Below, one piece after another: positions 63,612 through 64,000 of a DNA stretch of 64,000 nt. Source of the DNA: Scleroderma bovista (Eukaryota > Basidiomycota > Agaricomycetes > Boletales > Sclerodermataceae); assembly GCA_037178675.1 (NCBI GenBank), contig JAYMGJ010000075.1, positions 57,586 to 121,585 of the forward strand, in the 5' to 3' direction. Position 1 is the first letter of the stretch. Each line of letters opens with the position of its first letter. Below the pieces are notes generated by a model. That model made no database searches. It saw nothing but the letters and a program-made list of their open reading frames with translations, and was not told where the DNA came from. A program made the position numbers and the translations under genes.

Positions 63612-64000
63612 CCGGATGATTAGAAAATTTGTTGATACATGTAAAGCTGGGACAGGCCAACAGGTAACATATATGGCAGAACTAAGGTCGGCTGGATGAG
63701 TAGAAAATTTGTTGATGCCTGTAAAACTGGGAAAGGTTGACATATGAGATACATGGCAAAACTAGGGTCAGCCAGATGATTGGAAATGTTGTTGATGCAT
63801 GTAAAGCTGGGACAGGCCAGTGGGGAATATACATGGCAAAACTGGGGCTGGCCAGATAATTGGAAAATGTGTTGATGCCTGTAAAGCTGGGACAGGCCGA
63901 CAGGAGACATACATGGCACAACTAGGGTCAGCCGGATGATTAGAAAATTTGTTCATGCCTATAAGTCATAACAACATCAAACTGGGGTAATCCGGCATGT
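63612..64000. repeat. 80-bp tandem repeat, four full copies plus a partial
   Basis: GATGATTAGAAAATTTG-type starts occur at 63615, 63695, 63775, 63855 and 63935, exactly 80 bases apart. Each unit contains TGTAAAGCTGGGACAGGCC and ACATGGCAAAACT. It begins right at the edge of the gypsy E LTR and runs to the window end. Copies differ by several substitutions. Confidence 0.9.

Noticed and set aside
63612..64000. Regular repeats resembling a CRISPR array
   Set aside because: The whole 80-bp unit repeats; there are no unique spacers, and the surroundings are eukaryotic.

Overview
This window is a dense nest of transposable elements from a filamentous fungus, most likely a mushroom-forming basidiomycete (Agaricomycetes). 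The basis is short GT-AG introns of about 50-65 bases, Tf1/sushi-type chromoviruses, Ty1/copia elements, a LINE with a C-terminal RNase H domain, hAT transposase relics and an intron-containing gene of unknown family. No rRNA, tRNA, CRISPR array or recognisable housekeeping gene was found. I cannot name the species.

Layout. 1-1213: satellite-like DNA and an unplaced coding relic. 1214-1981: C-terminal part of a hAT transposase (-). 1982-7873: copia element A (+) carrying a solo LTR at 3882-4505. 7910-9406: a six-exon gene (-) with one in-frame TGA. 9671-10314: integrase-like relic (-). 10315-11378 and 29148-29364: copia element C (+). It was split by solo LTR S2 (11379-11441 plus 28070-29147), which was itself split by chromovirus A (11442-28064, +). 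Chromovirus A carries three later insertions: long LTR T1 (14258-16589), gypsy element D (18933-24288, -) and solo LTR S1 (24612-25750). 29365-40836: long LTR T2, split by chromovirus B (30298-39434, -), which carries a solo LTR at 36007-37267. 40837-44869: copia element B (-) with a solo LTR at 42079-43370. 44870-46734: a second hAT relic (+). 47222-55335: gypsy element E (-) with long LTR T3 inside. 55336-63611: the long LTR of element E, split by a LINE (56238-62413, -). 63612-64000: an 80-bp tandem repeat.

Decay. Most elements are broken in one consistent way: CpG sites have become TpG or CpA. All differences I could find between the two LTRs of chromovirus A lie at ancestral CpG sites. 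The six in-frame stops in the copia A pol frame are all TGA, mostly where Arg is expected. This fits methylated-CpG deamination or a CpG-directed RIP-like process. Gypsy D looks least affected and is probably among the youngest insertions.

Main points of interest. (1) Chromoviruses A and B both carry an antisense, intron-containing gene between pol and the 3' LTR. It has its own TATA box and encodes a coiled-coil protein with a C-x2-C-x6-C-x11-C-x2-C-x6-C cluster resembling Zn(II)2Cys6. (2) The S and T/E LTR families make 4-bp target duplications, and all seven readable sites fit NCGN. (3) The 2.3-kb T/E LTRs carry a conserved open frame in U3. (4) The chromoviruses show a Tf1-like self-priming site and a canonical A AAA AAA slippery heptamer at the gag end. 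(5) The copia primer site matches the anticodon region of initiator tRNA-Met, implying half-tRNA priming.
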